Assembly: GCA_024234955.1 (NCBI GenBank)
Contig: JACKNK010000006.1
Coordinates: 1 to 64,000, forward strand
Source: Gammaproteobacteria bacterium
GTDB taxonomy: Bacteria > Pseudomonadota > Gammaproteobacteria > JACKNK01
Length of the DNA stretch: 64,000 nt
Direction: 5' to 3'
Both the position numbers and the translations under genes were made by a program. Below are positions 16,314 to 24,792 of this stretch, piece by piece. The notes beneath the pieces were generated by a model. The model did not search any database. It saw nothing but the letters and a program-made list of their open reading frames with translations, and was not told the DNA's origin. The first letter of the stretch is position 1. Each line of letters begins with the position of its first letter.

Positions 16314-17525
16314 TCAGAGTTGATCCCGCAAGTCGTAAAGCGCGAAGCCTAGCAGCGGCCACGCAGGTGTGGGGGTCAATCCACGATGCAGCCCCAACAC
16401 CTTGAACCGCTCGCCCATTTCGGTCGGCAATGTCAGGGTCTTGATCTCCTGCATGCGCCGGTAATGCGCCGCGCCGTCACGTTCGGGATCGGTCTCAGCG
16501 GCCATCTCCTGCAAACCGCTGGCGAGCAGGAACCAGCCCTGGGTGGTGAACCCACCGAATTCGAGCCCGGCAGCAAGCCCGGCCTCGGCCAGCGCGGTGA
16601 AATCTACCTGGGTGGTGATGTCGTTCAAGCCCGGCCACCAGAACGGATCGCCATGACTGCGATGCCGATAATGACAAAGCAGGGTGCCGTCAGCCCGCTC
16701 CGGGTGGTAGTGCGCGCGCCGACCGTCGCCGTAATCGATCAGCAAGATCAGTCCCTGGGCCAGGGCGTCGGCAAGCGAAGCCAACCAGGGCGCGGCGGCG
16801 GCGTTGACTTCCCCCTGATAACCATCGATCAGCGGACCGGTTTCCGATTCAATCCCGGCAACACTCGATCGCAAAGCATCGTCCGCCTCGCGTTCCGCCC
16901 AGCCCAGCGCATCCTGACTGCGGACCACGACGCGCTCGAAAAGCTGGCCATCACGCTTATGAAAACAACGCACCGGCAAGGCATCCACGACTTCATTGGC
17001 GAACACACATCCGCGTATCGGCGCGTCCGGAAGTCGATCAAGCCAGACCACACGATCCACCAGCTCCGGCACCATACGCCGCAAGGTCTCCTGCTGACGG
17101 GCACGCAGATCCGGGCTGACCTCGAGAACCAGGTAGCGTTGCGGCAGGCAGCCCAGTTTGTCCAGCTCGCGCAGCAATTCCGCCGCCATGATGCCGCTGC
17201 CCGCGCCAACCTCCAAAACGTCCGCCTGATCCACTGCCCGCAACACCGGCACACATTGACGTGCCAGACAGCGTGCAAACAAGGGCGAGACCTCCGGCGC
17301 GGTGACGAAGTCACCATCGGCACCGAACTTGCGACTGCCGGCGCTGTAATAGCCCAAACCGGGCGCGTACAGTGCGGCCTGCATATATTCGTCGAAGCCG
17401 ATAGCGCCATCGCCCGCATCGATGGCTGCCTCGATCACCGCCTGCAAACGCCGGGAGTGCGCTTGGGCATCGGCGTCCGGTTCCGGCAGTTCGCCGACTC
17501 GTGTTGATGTTTGGAATTCCGACAT
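16314..17525 (-). CDS. Class I SAM-dependent methyltransferase, MidA/NDUFAF7 family (DUF185)
   Basis: A 403-residue protein matching the MidA/NDUFAF7 family: GAIGFDEYMQAALYAPGLGYY near the N-terminus, FVTAPEVSPLFARCLARQ, the SAM-binding DVLEVGAGSGIMAAELL, and the acidic motif LILLIDYGDGRRAHYHPER. In mitochondria the family methylates an arginine of complex I; in bacteria the substrate is not settled. The start is the ATG at 17525, 30 bases from the divergent truC start; the open frame upstream is unlikely to be coding. Confidence 0.9.
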   Translation of the reverse strand: MSEFQTSTRVGELPEPDADAQAHSRRLQAVIEAAIDAGDGAIGFDEYMQAALYAPGLGYYSAGSRKFGADGDFVTAPEVSPLFARCLARQCVPVLRAVDQADVLEVGAGSGIMAAELLRELDKLGCLPQRYLVLEVSPDLRARQQETLRRMVPELVDRVVWLDRLPDAPIRGCVFANEVVDALPVRCFHKRDGQLFERVVVRSQDALGWAEREADDALRSSVAGIESETGPLIDGYQGEVNAAAAPWLASLADALAQGLILLIDYGDGRRAHYHPERADGTLLCHYRHRSHGDPFWWPGLNDITTQVDFTALAEAGLAAGLEFGGFTTQGWFLLASGLQEMAAETDPERDGAAHYRRMQEIKTLTLPTEMGERFKVLGLHRGLTPTPAWPLLGFALYDLRDQL

Positions 17526-17555
17526 GCGCGGATCATACCGCCCCATCCCCTCGTC

Positions 17556-18287
17556 ATGATCCCCGAACCCCTCACCGTCCTGTATCGCGACACGCACCTG
17601 ATTGCGATCGACAAACCCTCTGGGTTGCTGGTGCACCGCAGCGGCATCGATCGCCATGAAACCCGCTTTGCCATGCAGATTCTCCGCGACCAGATTGGGC
17701 AGCGCGTCCACCCTCTGCACCGCCTCGACAAACCGACTTCAGGCGTATTGCTGTTCGCGCTGGATGCCGACACCGCGCGGCTTACCGGTCCGCTGTTCGA
17801 GTGCCATCGTGTCCGCAAACACTATCTTGCGGTGGTACGCGGCTGGACGGATGCGGAAGGCCATATCGACTATCCCCTTCGGGAAATCCTGGACGCGATC
17901 ACCGACGCCAAGGCCCGGGATGACAAACCGGCACAAACGGCAATCACCGATTACCGCACGCTCGGACAGACCGAACTCCCCTTCCCGGTCGGTCGTTACC
18001 CCAGCGCCCGCTACAGCTTGCTGGAACTCGAACCCAGGACCGGACGCAAACACCAACTGCGTCGCCACATGAAACACATCTTCCATCCCATTGTGGGCGA
18101 TACCACCCACGGCGATGGGCGCCACAATCGTCTGTTCCGCGACCGGTTCGGCAGCGATCGTCTGCTGCTTCATTGCAGGGCGATGACCCTGCCGCATCCC
18201 GTTACGGGCGACGCATTGTCGATCGAAGCGCCGTTGTCCGCCGACTTTGCCGCGACACTCGCGCATTTGTCCCTGCCTTGGCCATGA
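17556..18287 (+). CDS. truC: tRNA pseudouridine synthase TruC
   Basis: A 243-residue RluA/TruC-type pseudouridine synthase. The catalytic aspartate lies in VHPLHRLDKPTSGVLLFAL, the RluA-family core. Other family pieces are YLAVVRGW, LLELEPRTGRKHQLRRHM and HPIVGDTTHGDGRHN. Residue length and the TTHGDGRHN signature fit TruC, which modifies uridine 65 of tRNA-Ile/Asp. The ATG at 17556 follows the divergent midA promoter region. Confidence 0.92.
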   Translation: MIPEPLTVLYRDTHLIAIDKPSGLLVHRSGIDRHETRFAMQILRDQIGQRVHPLHRLDKPTSGVLLFALDADTARLTGPLFECHRVRKHYLAVVRGWTDAEGHIDYPLREILDAITDAKARDDKPAQTAITDYRTLGQTELPFPVGRYPSARYSLLELEPRTGRKHQLRRHMKHIFHPIVGDTTHGDGRHNRLFRDRFGSDRLLLHCRAMTLPHPVTGDALSIEAPLSADFAATLAHLSLPWP

Positions 18288-18529
18288 GCGCGTCTGCGCC
18301 ACGTAAATACCGTTCACATTTTTCCTGAACGTTGAATCTGGTTTCTGAGTTCGCGTCGTATAAGCTCATGTCTGCCTGCCCCTGACAAGGAAGCAGACGA
18401 AAGGAAACGGAGACATGCACGGTCACATCAACCGGAAGTAGGCGCATCGCCACCTCCCGTCTTCCCCACTGCGAGGCCCGAGCCTCGTAATCAAAACGCG
18501 TTCAATAGAACCATCAGGAGTTGAAAACC
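18288..18529 (+). other. Upstream region of the metallophore operon
   Basis: This 242-base stretch between truC and hvfA presumably holds the promoter. I see TATAAG near 18360 with only a poorly spaced TTGAAT upstream. A small possible reading frame at 18415 has its own ribosome-binding site and is listed separately. No clear metal-regulator operator was found by eye. Confidence 0.4.
18415..18441 (+). CDS. Possible 8-codon leader ORF upstream of hvfA
   Basis: An ATG at 18415 follows a purine-rich ribosome-binding site (AAGGAAACGGAG) at good spacing and encodes Met-His-Gly-His-Ile-Asn-Arg-Lys before TAG. It lies 88 bases before the hvfA start. Two of eight residues are His, but with such a short sequence this may be chance. 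It could be a translated leader or simply noise. Confidence 0.2.
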   Translation: MHGHINRK

Positions 18530-18991
18530 ATGATCAGCAGCAATCTGAAGAAGTCCCCGCTGGCCCTTGCTCTGGGTCTGTCCATGGCCGCCGGCGTTGC
18601 CACCAGCGCCCAGGCCTCCGATAACCCGTTCGGCGCCACCGACCTGTCCAGCGGCTACCTGCAGCTTGCTGAAGGCAAGTGTGGTGAAGCCAAGTGCGGC
18701 GGCAAGAAGGAAGCCGAAGCCAAGTGCGGTGGCGAGAAGAAGGCCGAGGGCAAATGCGGCGAAGCCAAGTGCGGCGCTGAGAAGAAGGCCCATGAAGGCA
18801 AGTGCGGTGAAGCCAAGTGCGGCGCTGAGAAGAAGGCCCATGAAGGCAAGTGCGGTGAAGGCAAGTGCGGCGGCAAGAAGGAAGCCGAGGGCAAGTGCGG
18901 CGGCGAAAAGAAATCCGAAGGCAAGTGCGGTGGCGAAAAGAAGGCCCATGAAGGTAAGTGTGGTGAAGCCAAGTGCGGCGGTAAGAAGTAA
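18530..18991 (+). CDS. hvfA: Secreted Cys-rich metallophore precursor (HvfA/bufferin A-like)
   Basis: A 153-residue protein. Residues 1-29 are a Sec signal (SPLALALGLSMAAGVATSA, likely cleavage after Ala-Gln-Ala). A linker with NPFGATDLSSGYLQLA follows. Residues 48-153 are a repetitive core of 13 Lys-Cys-Gly units, mostly Glu-(Gly/Ala)-Lys-Cys-Gly, separated by Glu/Lys/Ala/His-rich spacers. This is the layout of the HvfA/oxazolin family, in which cysteines within EGKCG motifs are modified by an MNIO enzyme and the product chelates copper. The ATG at 18530 is preceded by AGGAG at 18516-18520; an in-frame TTG at 18521 is less likely. Nearly identical repeat units suggest unequal crossing-over or selection for repeat number. 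It is followed by a terminator and then the modifying enzymes. Confidence 0.9.
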   Translation: MISSNLKKSPLALALGLSMAAGVATSAQASDNPFGATDLSSGYLQLAEGKCGEAKCGGKKEAEAKCGGEKKAEGKCGEAKCGAEKKAHEGKCGEAKCGAEKKAHEGKCGEGKCGGKKEAEGKCGGEKKSEGKCGGEKKAHEGKCGEAKCGGKK

Positions 18992-19044
18992 GGCTGCCTG
19001 CTCGATCACCGTGGCCTGATCGCCATCGGTGATTCGGATACGAC

Positions 19045-19078
19045 GGGGAGCCGCCACCCGGCGGTTCCCCGTTTTTTT
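19045..19078 (+). terminator. Intrinsic terminator between hvfA and hvfB
   Basis: An 11-base-pair GC-rich stem (19045-19055 with 19060-19070, one G-T wobble) with a 4-base loop is followed by seven T residues (19072-19078). It lies 54 bases after hvfA and 28 bases before hvfB, so it should make hvfA mRNA more abundant than the modifying-enzyme mRNA while allowing partial read-through. Confidence 0.85.
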
Positions 19079-19105
19079 GACCCCAACTCAGCCCGGGCCA
19101 AACCC

Positions 19106-19984
19106 ATGATTCCGATACAAGCCACTCTGCAAGGTGCCGGTCTCGGCTTTCGTCGCAGCATGCTGCCCGAACTCGCATCTGACTGGGACGACCGCCTCCC
19201 TGAGGAAGTCGGGTTCTGGGAAGTTGCTCCCGAGAACTGGATCGGCGTCGGCGGCCGCCTGGGTCGTCAATTTCGCGCCTATACGGAACGTCACCCCTTC
19301 ATCTGTCACGGTCTGTCCCTGTCATTGGGCGGTCCGGCACCCCTCGATGAAGCCCTGCTCGTGAACATTCGCGATTTCATCAAAACCCATGACATCCGCT
19401 ACTACTCGGAACACCTGAGTTACTGCAGCGACGATGGGCACCTTTACGACCTGATGCCGATCCCCTTCACCGAAGAAGCCGTGCATCACGTTGCCGGACG
19501 CATCCAACGCAGCCAGGACATCCTCGGTCAGCGCATCGCAATCGAAAACGTCAGCTATTACGCTGCCCCTGGCGCGGAAATGCGTGAAATCGACTTCATC
19601 AATGCCGTCCTCGCCGAGGCCGATTGCGAACTGTTGCTGGACGTCAACAACATCTACGTCAACAGCATCAACCACCGCTATGACGCCCACCAATTCCTTG
19701 CCGCGCTGCCCAGCGAGCGCGTCGCCTACATCCATGTTGCCGGCCACTACGACGAGGCCGATGACCTGATTGTCGACACCCACGGCGCCGACGTGATCGA
19801 CCCGGTCTGGGATCTGCTCAACGCGGCCTATCGCCTCCACGGGACACCCCATCCCAGCGGTATACCGACCCTGCTCGAGCGCGACTTCAACATCCCGCCG
19901 CTGACCGAGCTGCTGGGTGAAATCCGCACCATCCGTGACTATCAACACAAATCGCAGGACGACCATGCCCGCCGCATCGCCTGA
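19106..19984 (+). CDS. hvfB: MNIO (DUF692) multinuclear iron oxidative enzyme, HvfB/bufferin B-like
   Basis: A 292-residue TIM-barrel protein of the DUF692/MNIO family. It starts with the family's [14 protein letters not shown] and has [13 protein letters not shown] and [16 protein letters not shown] (metal-binding His). [18 protein letters not shown] and [15 protein letters not shown] follow, then [10 protein letters not shown] and [14 protein letters not shown]. These supply the His, Glu and Asp ligands of the iron cluster. Characterised relatives oxidise cysteine in the precursor to oxazolone/thioamide or related groups. The gene follows hvfA and overlaps hvfC by 20 bases. The precursor with many EGKCG units fits the HvfB type. 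Confidence 0.95.
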   Translation: MIPIQATLQGAGLGFRRSMLPELASDWDDRLPEEVGFWEVAPENWIGVGGRLGRQFRAYTERHPFICHGLSLSLGGPAPLDEALLVNIRDFIKTHDIRYYSEHLSYCSDDGHLYDLMPIPFTEEAVHHVAGRIQRSQDILGQRIAIENVSYYAAPGAEMREIDFINAVLAEADCELLLDVNNIYVNSINHRYDAHQFLAALPSERVAYIHVAGHYDEADDLIVDTHGADVIDPVWDLLNAAYRLHGTPHPSGIPTLLERDFNIPPLTELLGEIRTIRDYQHKSQDDHARRIA

Positions 19985-20762
19985 GAAATCTGCCGTCAAA
20001 CCCGAACCCAAGGGATTCATCGCGCGCCAGTACGAATTCGCGGCGCACATCCGCGATCCGCAGACCAATCCGCGCCCGTCCGATGTCGAAGACCGACGCA
20101 TGGCGATCTATCGGGAGCTGTTTTTCAACAACGTCAACAGCCTGCTGGAATCCTGTTTTCCGGTCCTGCGCAGCCTGTTCGAGGAGGCGAAATGGGAAGC
20201 CATTGCCCGCGACTTCTTCGCGCATCACGCCTCTCATACCCCATATTTCCTGGAGCTGGGCCAGGAGTTTCTGGCTTACCTGCAGGAGCGACGCGATGCC
20301 GAGGATGATCCGCCGTTCATGACTGAACTGGCGCATTACGAGTGGGTGGAACTGGCCCTGGACATCGACACCACGGAGCTGCACCGGATTCCGGCCATCG
20401 GCGATGGCGATCTGCTCCACGGATGCCCGGTCGCCTCACCGATCGCATGGCCATTGATGTATGCCTTCCCGGTGCACCGGATCGGCCCTGAACACCAACC
20501 GGAACAAGCGCCGGCACAGGCCACCACCCTGATCGTCTACCGCGACACCGACGACGATGTACGCTTCATCGAAGCCACCCCTGCAACCGCGCGGCTGCTG
20601 GAGCTGTGTCAATCCGACGACGCCCTGACCGGCCTGGAGATACTGGATCGGCTCGCCGCCGAGATGGGCGTCGCCGCTGACGCCATCCGTGAATTCGGGC
20701 TTGCCGAACTCGAACGACTGCGCGACCGGGGCATCCTGCTTGGCACCCGGCCTCAGGCATAG
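19965..20762 (+). CDS. hvfC: DUF2063 partner protein, HvfC/bufferin C-like
   Basis: A 265-residue protein of the DUF2063 family, the usual partner of DUF692 enzymes. The N-terminal half carries [34 protein letters not shown] and [14 protein letters not shown]. The C-terminal half ([20 protein letters not shown] and following helices) resembles the PqqD/RRE-like fold that binds the precursor leader. It overlaps hvfB by 20 bases, so the two are translationally coupled. Its last 10 bases overlap the end of the convergent uppP gene. No DoxX-type HvfD gene is present. Confidence 0.92.
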   Translation: MPAASPEKSAVKPEPKGFIARQYEFAAHIRDPQTNPRPSDVEDRRMAIYRELFFNNVNSLLESCFPVLRSLFEEAKWEAIARDFFAHHASHTPYFLELGQEFLAYLQERRDAEDDPPFMTELAHYEWVELALDIDTTELHRIPAIGDGDLLHGCPVASPIAWPLMYAFPVHRIGPEHQPEQAPAQATTLIVYRDTDDDVRFIEATPATARLLELCQSDDALTGLEILDRLAAEMGVAADAIREFGLAELERLRDRGILLGTRPQA

Positions 20763-21523
20763 GCGATCAGCAGAATCACTCCGAAAAGAATGCGATAGAC
20801 GCCGAACGCCACGAAGGTGAAGTTCTTCAGAAAACGGATAAAGCCGAGCATGGTGAAATAGGCGACCACAAAGGCCACCACGAAGCCCACGCCCAGATTC
20901 ATCCAGTTCGCGCCACTGAACTCGCGGTAATTCTTGAGCAATTCGTAAGCCGTCGTCGCCAGCATGACCGGCAGCGCGAGCAGGAACGAGAACTCCGCGC
21001 TCGCCTTGCGATCCAGACCCACCAGCAAGGCGCCGACGATGGTCGATCCCGCCCGCGAGGTGCCGGGAATCAGCGCCGCCACCTGCGCAATGCCGATCCA
21101 CAAGGACTGCTTCCAGCTCACCTTTTCGACATCGCCCAGCCCCGGATGCGGGCGTTTGCGATACCACGCCTCCAGGGCCAGAAAGGCCAGCCCGCCAACG
21201 ATGAACATGGTCGCGACCACCGACACCGAAAACAGCGCCTTGATCTGGTGACTGAACAGGAACCCGACGGCGCCGATAGGGACAAAGGCCAGGGCAAGTT
21301 TCATCCATAAGTCGACATGACCGGGCGTGAACTTGTCGCGATATGCCGCGATCACGGCGAGAATTGCGGCCAGCTGGATAATGATCTCAAAGGCCGTGTT
21401 GGCATCGTCCTGCGGCAGTCCCAACCAGTCGCTGACCACGATCAGATGCCCGGTCGATGAAATCGGCAGGAATTCGGTGAAGCCCTCGACGACGCCGAGG
21501 ATGATGGCTTGCAGGATGTCCAT
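20753..21523 (-). CDS. uppP: Undecaprenyl-diphosphatase UppP (BacA)
   Basis: A 256-residue integral membrane protein that removes a phosphate from undecaprenyl pyrophosphate so that the lipid carrier can be reused in cell-wall synthesis. It starts [20 protein letters not shown] and continues with the signature [15 protein letters not shown]; the second signature [21 protein letters not shown] lies near residue 150. About seven hydrophobic helices follow. The ATG at 21523 fits the family start exactly. Overexpression gives bacitracin resistance in E. coli. Confidence 0.97.
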   Translation of the reverse strand: MDILQAIILGVVEGFTEFLPISSTGHLIVVSDWLGLPQDDANTAFEIIIQLAAILAVIAAYRDKFTPGHVDLWMKLALAFVPIGAVGFLFSHQIKALFSVSVVATMFIVGGLAFLALEAWYRKRPHPGLGDVEKVSWKQSLWIGIAQVAALIPGTSRAGSTIVGALLVGLDRKASAEFSFLLALPVMLATTAYELLKNYREFSGANWMNLGVGFVVAFVVAYFTMLGFIRFLKNFTFVAFGVYRILFGVILLIAYA

Positions 21524-21582
21524 GAAATGATTTCCGTTACGAGTTTCCGGGCGGGGCTCCCATTATTGCAGCCTGTGCCCGA

Positions 21583-23490
21583 TCAGTGGTCGAAGGCTTC
21601 CAGTTCGGCCAGGACCTCCATCCACTCCTCCTCAACCGTTTGCAGCTCGGCAAGGATGCGGGTCTGGGTGGCGAGACGCTCCTTCAGACGAATTTTGGCA
21701 CTGGCTTCATAAATGGCCGGATCCGCGAGCTCGGTTTCCAGGCGTTGCTTGTCCGCACTCAAGCGATCGACCTTCTTTTCCAGTGTGGACGCGCGATTGC
21801 GCAACGGCTGGGACAGGCGGCGGCGCTCCGCCTCGTCGCGTTTGCGTTGTTTGCGCGCCTGCGCATCGTTGTCGCCACCGCCGGAACCCACTGGACGTGC
21901 ACGCGGCGCCTCCTCGGCACGTCGGCGTTCTGCCAGCCACGCGGCGTAGGCATCGAGATCCTGATCGAATTCACTGACCCGTCCGCCTTCGACCAATACC
22001 AGGCGGTCACAGACCGTGCGCAGCAGATGCCGATCATGCGATACCAGCACTACCGCGCCATCGAAGCCCTGCAGGGCGATGTTGAGCGCATGTCGCATCT
22101 CCAGATCGAGATGGTTGGTCGGCTCGTCAAGCAGCAGGAGATTGGGCCGCTGCCAGACCAGCAAGGCAAGCACGAGCCTCGCCTTCTCACCGCCGGAGAA
22201 CGGCTCGATCGCCTCATCCACCCGATCGCCGCGAAAATCGAAACCACCAAGAAAGTTGCGCAATTCCTGATCCGTGGCGCGCTTGTCCAGACGTTGTAGA
22301 TGGAGCAACGGTGAGGCGGCCGGATCGAGCTGCTCGAGCTGGTGCTGGGCGAAGTAACCGATATTCAGGTCCTTGGCGGTATCGCGTCGGCCGTGCAGCG
22401 GTTCCAGAACCCCTGCGAGCAGCTTGATCAAGGTCGATTTACCGGCCCCGTTCGGGCCCAGCAGGCCGATACGCTCTCCCGGCAGCAAGGTCATGTTGAT
22501 GTCCGCAACGATGGCCTTGCCGTCGTAGCCGACTGCGGCCTCATCGATGCGCAACAGCGGATCGGGCAGCACCTTGGGAACCCGGAATTCGAAATCGAAG
22601 GGCGAATCGACGTGCGCCGGGGCGATCTCCTCCATGCGCGCCAGCGCCTTCAAGCGGCTCTGTGCCTGTTTCGCCTTGGACGCCTTGGCGCGAAACCGCT
22701 CGACGAAGCTGTGCATGTGGGCGATCTCGCGCTGCTGACGCTCGAACGCGGATTGCTGATTGGCGAGGCGCTCGGCACGCATCGCCTCGAACGCCGTGTA
22801 GTTGCCGGTGTACAAGGTGATGCGCTGTTGTTCGATGTGGGCGACGTGATCGACCACGCGGTCGAGAAAGTCGCGATCGTGCGAGATCAGGATCAGCGTT
22901 CCGGGATAGGCGCGGAGCCAGTCCTCCAGCCAGATGACTGCGTCGAGATCGAGATGGTTGGTCGGCTCGTCGAGCAGCAGCAGGTCACTGCGCGCCATCA
23001 GCGCCTGGGCCAGATTCAAGCGCATGCGCCAACCGCCGGAGAAGGTCTCCACCGGGCGGTTCTCGGTACCGATGCCGAAGCCCAGCCCATGCAACAGGCG
23101 GGCGGCGCGGGACCGTGCCTCGTAGCCGCCGATGTGGGCGAGGTGCGCGTGCAGCTCGGCCTGGGCATGCCCATCGTGCGCCGCTTCAGCACGGACCAGA
23201 TCCGCCTCCACCTGGCGCAACTCGGTATCGCCGTCCATCGCGTAATCGATGGCGGGGCGATCCGTGGCCGGGGTTTCCTGCGCAACGTGCGCAATCCGCC
23301 AATCGGCGGGCATGTGGAAGTCCCCCGCATCCGGATGCAGGTGATCGCGAATCAACGCGAACAGGGAGGATTTGCCCGTGCCGTTGCCGCCGGTCAGGCC
23401 GATTTTCCAGCCCGCATGGACCTGAAAATCGACCTGTTCGAACAGCAGACGCGGGCCGCGACGAATGGCGAGATCTGAGAAGCGCAACAT
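21583..23490 (-). CDS. ABC-F family ATPase (YheS-like)
   Basis: A 635-residue soluble protein with two ABC ATPase domains and no membrane helices. Domain 1 has the Walker A GLTGGNGTGKSSLFAL, signature FSGGWRMRLNLAQALM and Walker B LLLLDEPTNHLDLDAVIWL. Domain 2 has GLLGPNGAGKSTLIKLLAG, signature FSGGEKARLVLALLVW and a second LLLLDEPTNHLDLEMRH. The linker FRAKASKAKQAQSRLKALARM and a C-terminal coiled coil fit YheS. ABC-F proteins bind the ribosome and help rescue stalled translation. I chose the ATG at 23490, where the sequence aligns with YheS. Confidence 0.95.
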   Translation of the reverse strand: MLRFSDLAIRRGPRLLFEQVDFQVHAGWKIGLTGGNGTGKSSLFALIRDHLHPDAGDFHMPADWRIAHVAQETPATDRPAIDYAMDGDTELRQVEADLVRAEAAHDGHAQAELHAHLAHIGGYEARSRAARLLHGLGFGIGTENRPVETFSGGWRMRLNLAQALMARSDLLLLDEPTNHLDLDAVIWLEDWLRAYPGTLILISHDRDFLDRVVDHVAHIEQQRITLYTGNYTAFEAMRAERLANQQSAFERQQREIAHMHSFVERFRAKASKAKQAQSRLKALARMEEIAPAHVDSPFDFEFRVPKVLPDPLLRIDEAAVGYDGKAIVADINMTLLPGERIGLLGPNGAGKSTLIKLLAGVLEPLHGRRDTAKDLNIGYFAQHQLEQLDPAASPLLHLQRLDKRATDQELRNFLGGFDFRGDRVDEAIEPFSGGEKARLVLALLVWQRPNLLLLDEPTNHLDLEMRHALNIALQGFDGAVVLVSHDRHLLRTVCDRLVLVEGGRVSEFDQDLDAYAAWLAERRRAEEAPRARPVGSGGGDNDAQARKQRKRDEAERRRLSQPLRNRASTLEKKVDRLSADKQRLETELADPAIYEASAKIRLKERLATQTRILAELQTVEEEWMEVLAELEAFDH

Positions 23491-23586
23491 GGGCGCGGAT
23501 TCTAATCGACGCGCCCCCATCGGGTTGTGCTTTCTCGTTATGGACTGGTGCATCATGAGGACATCGCCCTTCAACAGGAGTCCGTC

Positions 23587-23769
23587 ATGGATTCAGCTCA
23601 TCGTCAGGAAGTCACCGTCGTCGATATCCGCATGCCCTTCATGTCCATGGTGGTATTCATGGTCAAGTGGGTGATCGCCTCCATCCCCGCGATGCTGATC
23701 CTGGGGCTGATCTTCATGGCGTTCAGCGTGGTCTTTCGTGGCGCCCTGATGCAGATCGGCACCTTCTGA
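23587..23769 (+). CDS. Small single-helix membrane protein
   Basis: A 60-residue protein with one strong hydrophobic segment (MVVFMVKWVIASIPAMLILG and continuing). A good AGGAG ribosome-binding site sits just before the ATG at 23587. Its TGA overlaps the ATG of the ychJ-like gene (TGATG), so the two are translationally coupled. Related short proteins are conserved in gammaproteobacteria; no function is known to me. Confidence 0.75.
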   Translation: MDSAHRQEVTVVDIRMPFMSMVVFMVKWVIASIPAMLILGLIFMAFSVVFRGALMQIGTF

Positions 23770-24170
23770 TGCTGACCCTCACCGACCTCTGCCCCTGCGA
23801 ATCGGGCCTTGAATACGGTCATTGCTGCGAGCCTTACCTGAACCGGCGTGAGGAGGCCCCGACCGCCGAGGCCCTGATGCGGTCACGTTACGTCGCCTAC
23901 AAGCTTGGAAACGCCGATTACCTTCGCCACAGCTGGGACCCGGCCACCTGCCCGGAAGATCTCTCCATCGACGACGATGGGCGTTGGCTGGGCCTCAAGA
24001 TCAAACACACCGAAGCAGGCGGCGTGGAAGACGATACCGGGACCGTCGAGTTCGTCGCCCGCTACAAAGTCCAGGGACGCGGCCTGCGCCTGCATGAGAT
24101 CAGCCGCTTCAAACGTCACCACGGTAACTGGGTCTACGTCGATGGCGATCTGATTGAAAAGGCAAAGTAG
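23769..24170 (+). CDS. YchJ family SEC-C motif protein
   Basis: A 133-residue protein with the N-terminal zinc-binding SEC-C-like motif CPCESGLEYGHCCEPYL, then the YchJ core TAEALMRSRYVAYKLGNADYL and a beta-rich nuclear-transport-factor-2-like fold (VEFVARYKVQGRGLRLHE, then WVYVDGDL). The molecular role is not established. The ATG at 23769 shares one base with the stop of the small membrane protein gene before it. Confidence 0.9.
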   Translation: MLTLTDLCPCESGLEYGHCCEPYLNRREEAPTAEALMRSRYVAYKLGNADYLRHSWDPATCPEDLSIDDDGRWLGLKIKHTEAGGVEDDTGTVEFVARYKVQGRGLRLHEISRFKRHHGNWVYVDGDLIEKAK

Positions 24171-24288
24171 CCCAAAGCGACGATTCATCGGTCCACGACT
24201 CATCTCCGGCGGAGGCGTACCGACCACGTCGTCAAGATGACCCACTAATCCAGCCGTGCGGGAGACTGGCGAACCAATTGCCCAACAC

Positions 24289-24786
24289 TTAACGCGGAGG
24301 GCGCGTCGTCAACACCCGCATCAGATACCAGGGCAAGGCCAGGGATTCCCGTCCCACGTTTCGCAGATGAGAGATCGTGGATATTTCAAACGCACGGGGC
24401 GCGGACGGCTGTACGTCCACCCCCGCAGCACGGAACGCAATCTGCGCCCTGGGCAGGTGCCAGGCATCGCTGACCAGCAGCACGCGTCGCCAACCGTGTT
24501 TGCGCAACAACGCCGCAGTCAGACGGGCGTTCTCCCAAGTAGTGCGGCTGGCCGATTCCAGAAGGATGCGCTCAGGGTCCGCAGATTGACCCAAGGCAAT
24601 CTGAAACATCGCTTCCGCCTCACTGACACCGGCCACCGGCTGGCCTCCGGAAAGGATCAGGACGGGCGCGATACCGGCGTTGAGCAAGGCCGCGCCGTGA
24701 CGGGCGCGGCGTCTTAACGCCGGAGTGGAACTGCCATCGGACGCGAGTTTCGCGCCCAGCACCACGATCGCATCGAACTCGGCCAC
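24289..24786 (-). CDS. YdcF/DUF218 family protein
   Basis: A 165-residue protein of the DUF218 family: AIVVLGAKLASDGSSTPALR, LILSGGQPVAGVSEAEAM, ILLESASRTTWENARLTAA and VLLVSDAWHLPRAQIAFR. These are the family's conserved glycine, Glu-Ser-x-Ser-x-Thr-x-Glu-Asn and Asp-x-x-His positions. Family members (SanA, ElyC, YdcF) affect envelope polysaccharide and cell-wall integrity. This one lacks membrane helices. The GTG at 24786 is 6 bases after the Hsp70-like gene, so the pair is cotranscribed. Confidence 0.88.
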   Translation of the reverse strand: MAEFDAIVVLGAKLASDGSSTPALRRRARHGAALLNAGIAPVLILSGGQPVAGVSEAEAMFQIALGQSADPERILLESASRTTWENARLTAALLRKHGWRRVLLVSDAWHLPRAQIAFRAAGVDVQPSAPRAFEISTISHLRNVGRESLALPWYLMRVLTTRPPR

Positions 24787-24792
24787 GACGCG

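Noticed and set aside
18674..18988. Regular repeats considered as a CRISPR-like or non-coding tandem array
   Set aside because: The repeats keep codon phase, encode Lys-Cys-Gly units in a secreted protein with a signal peptide, and have no unique spacers.
18491..19057. Hydrophobic 188-codon frame antisense to hvfA
   Set aside because: A product of the repeat composition read backwards; the plus strand has a ribosome-binding site, a signal peptide and MNIO partner genes.
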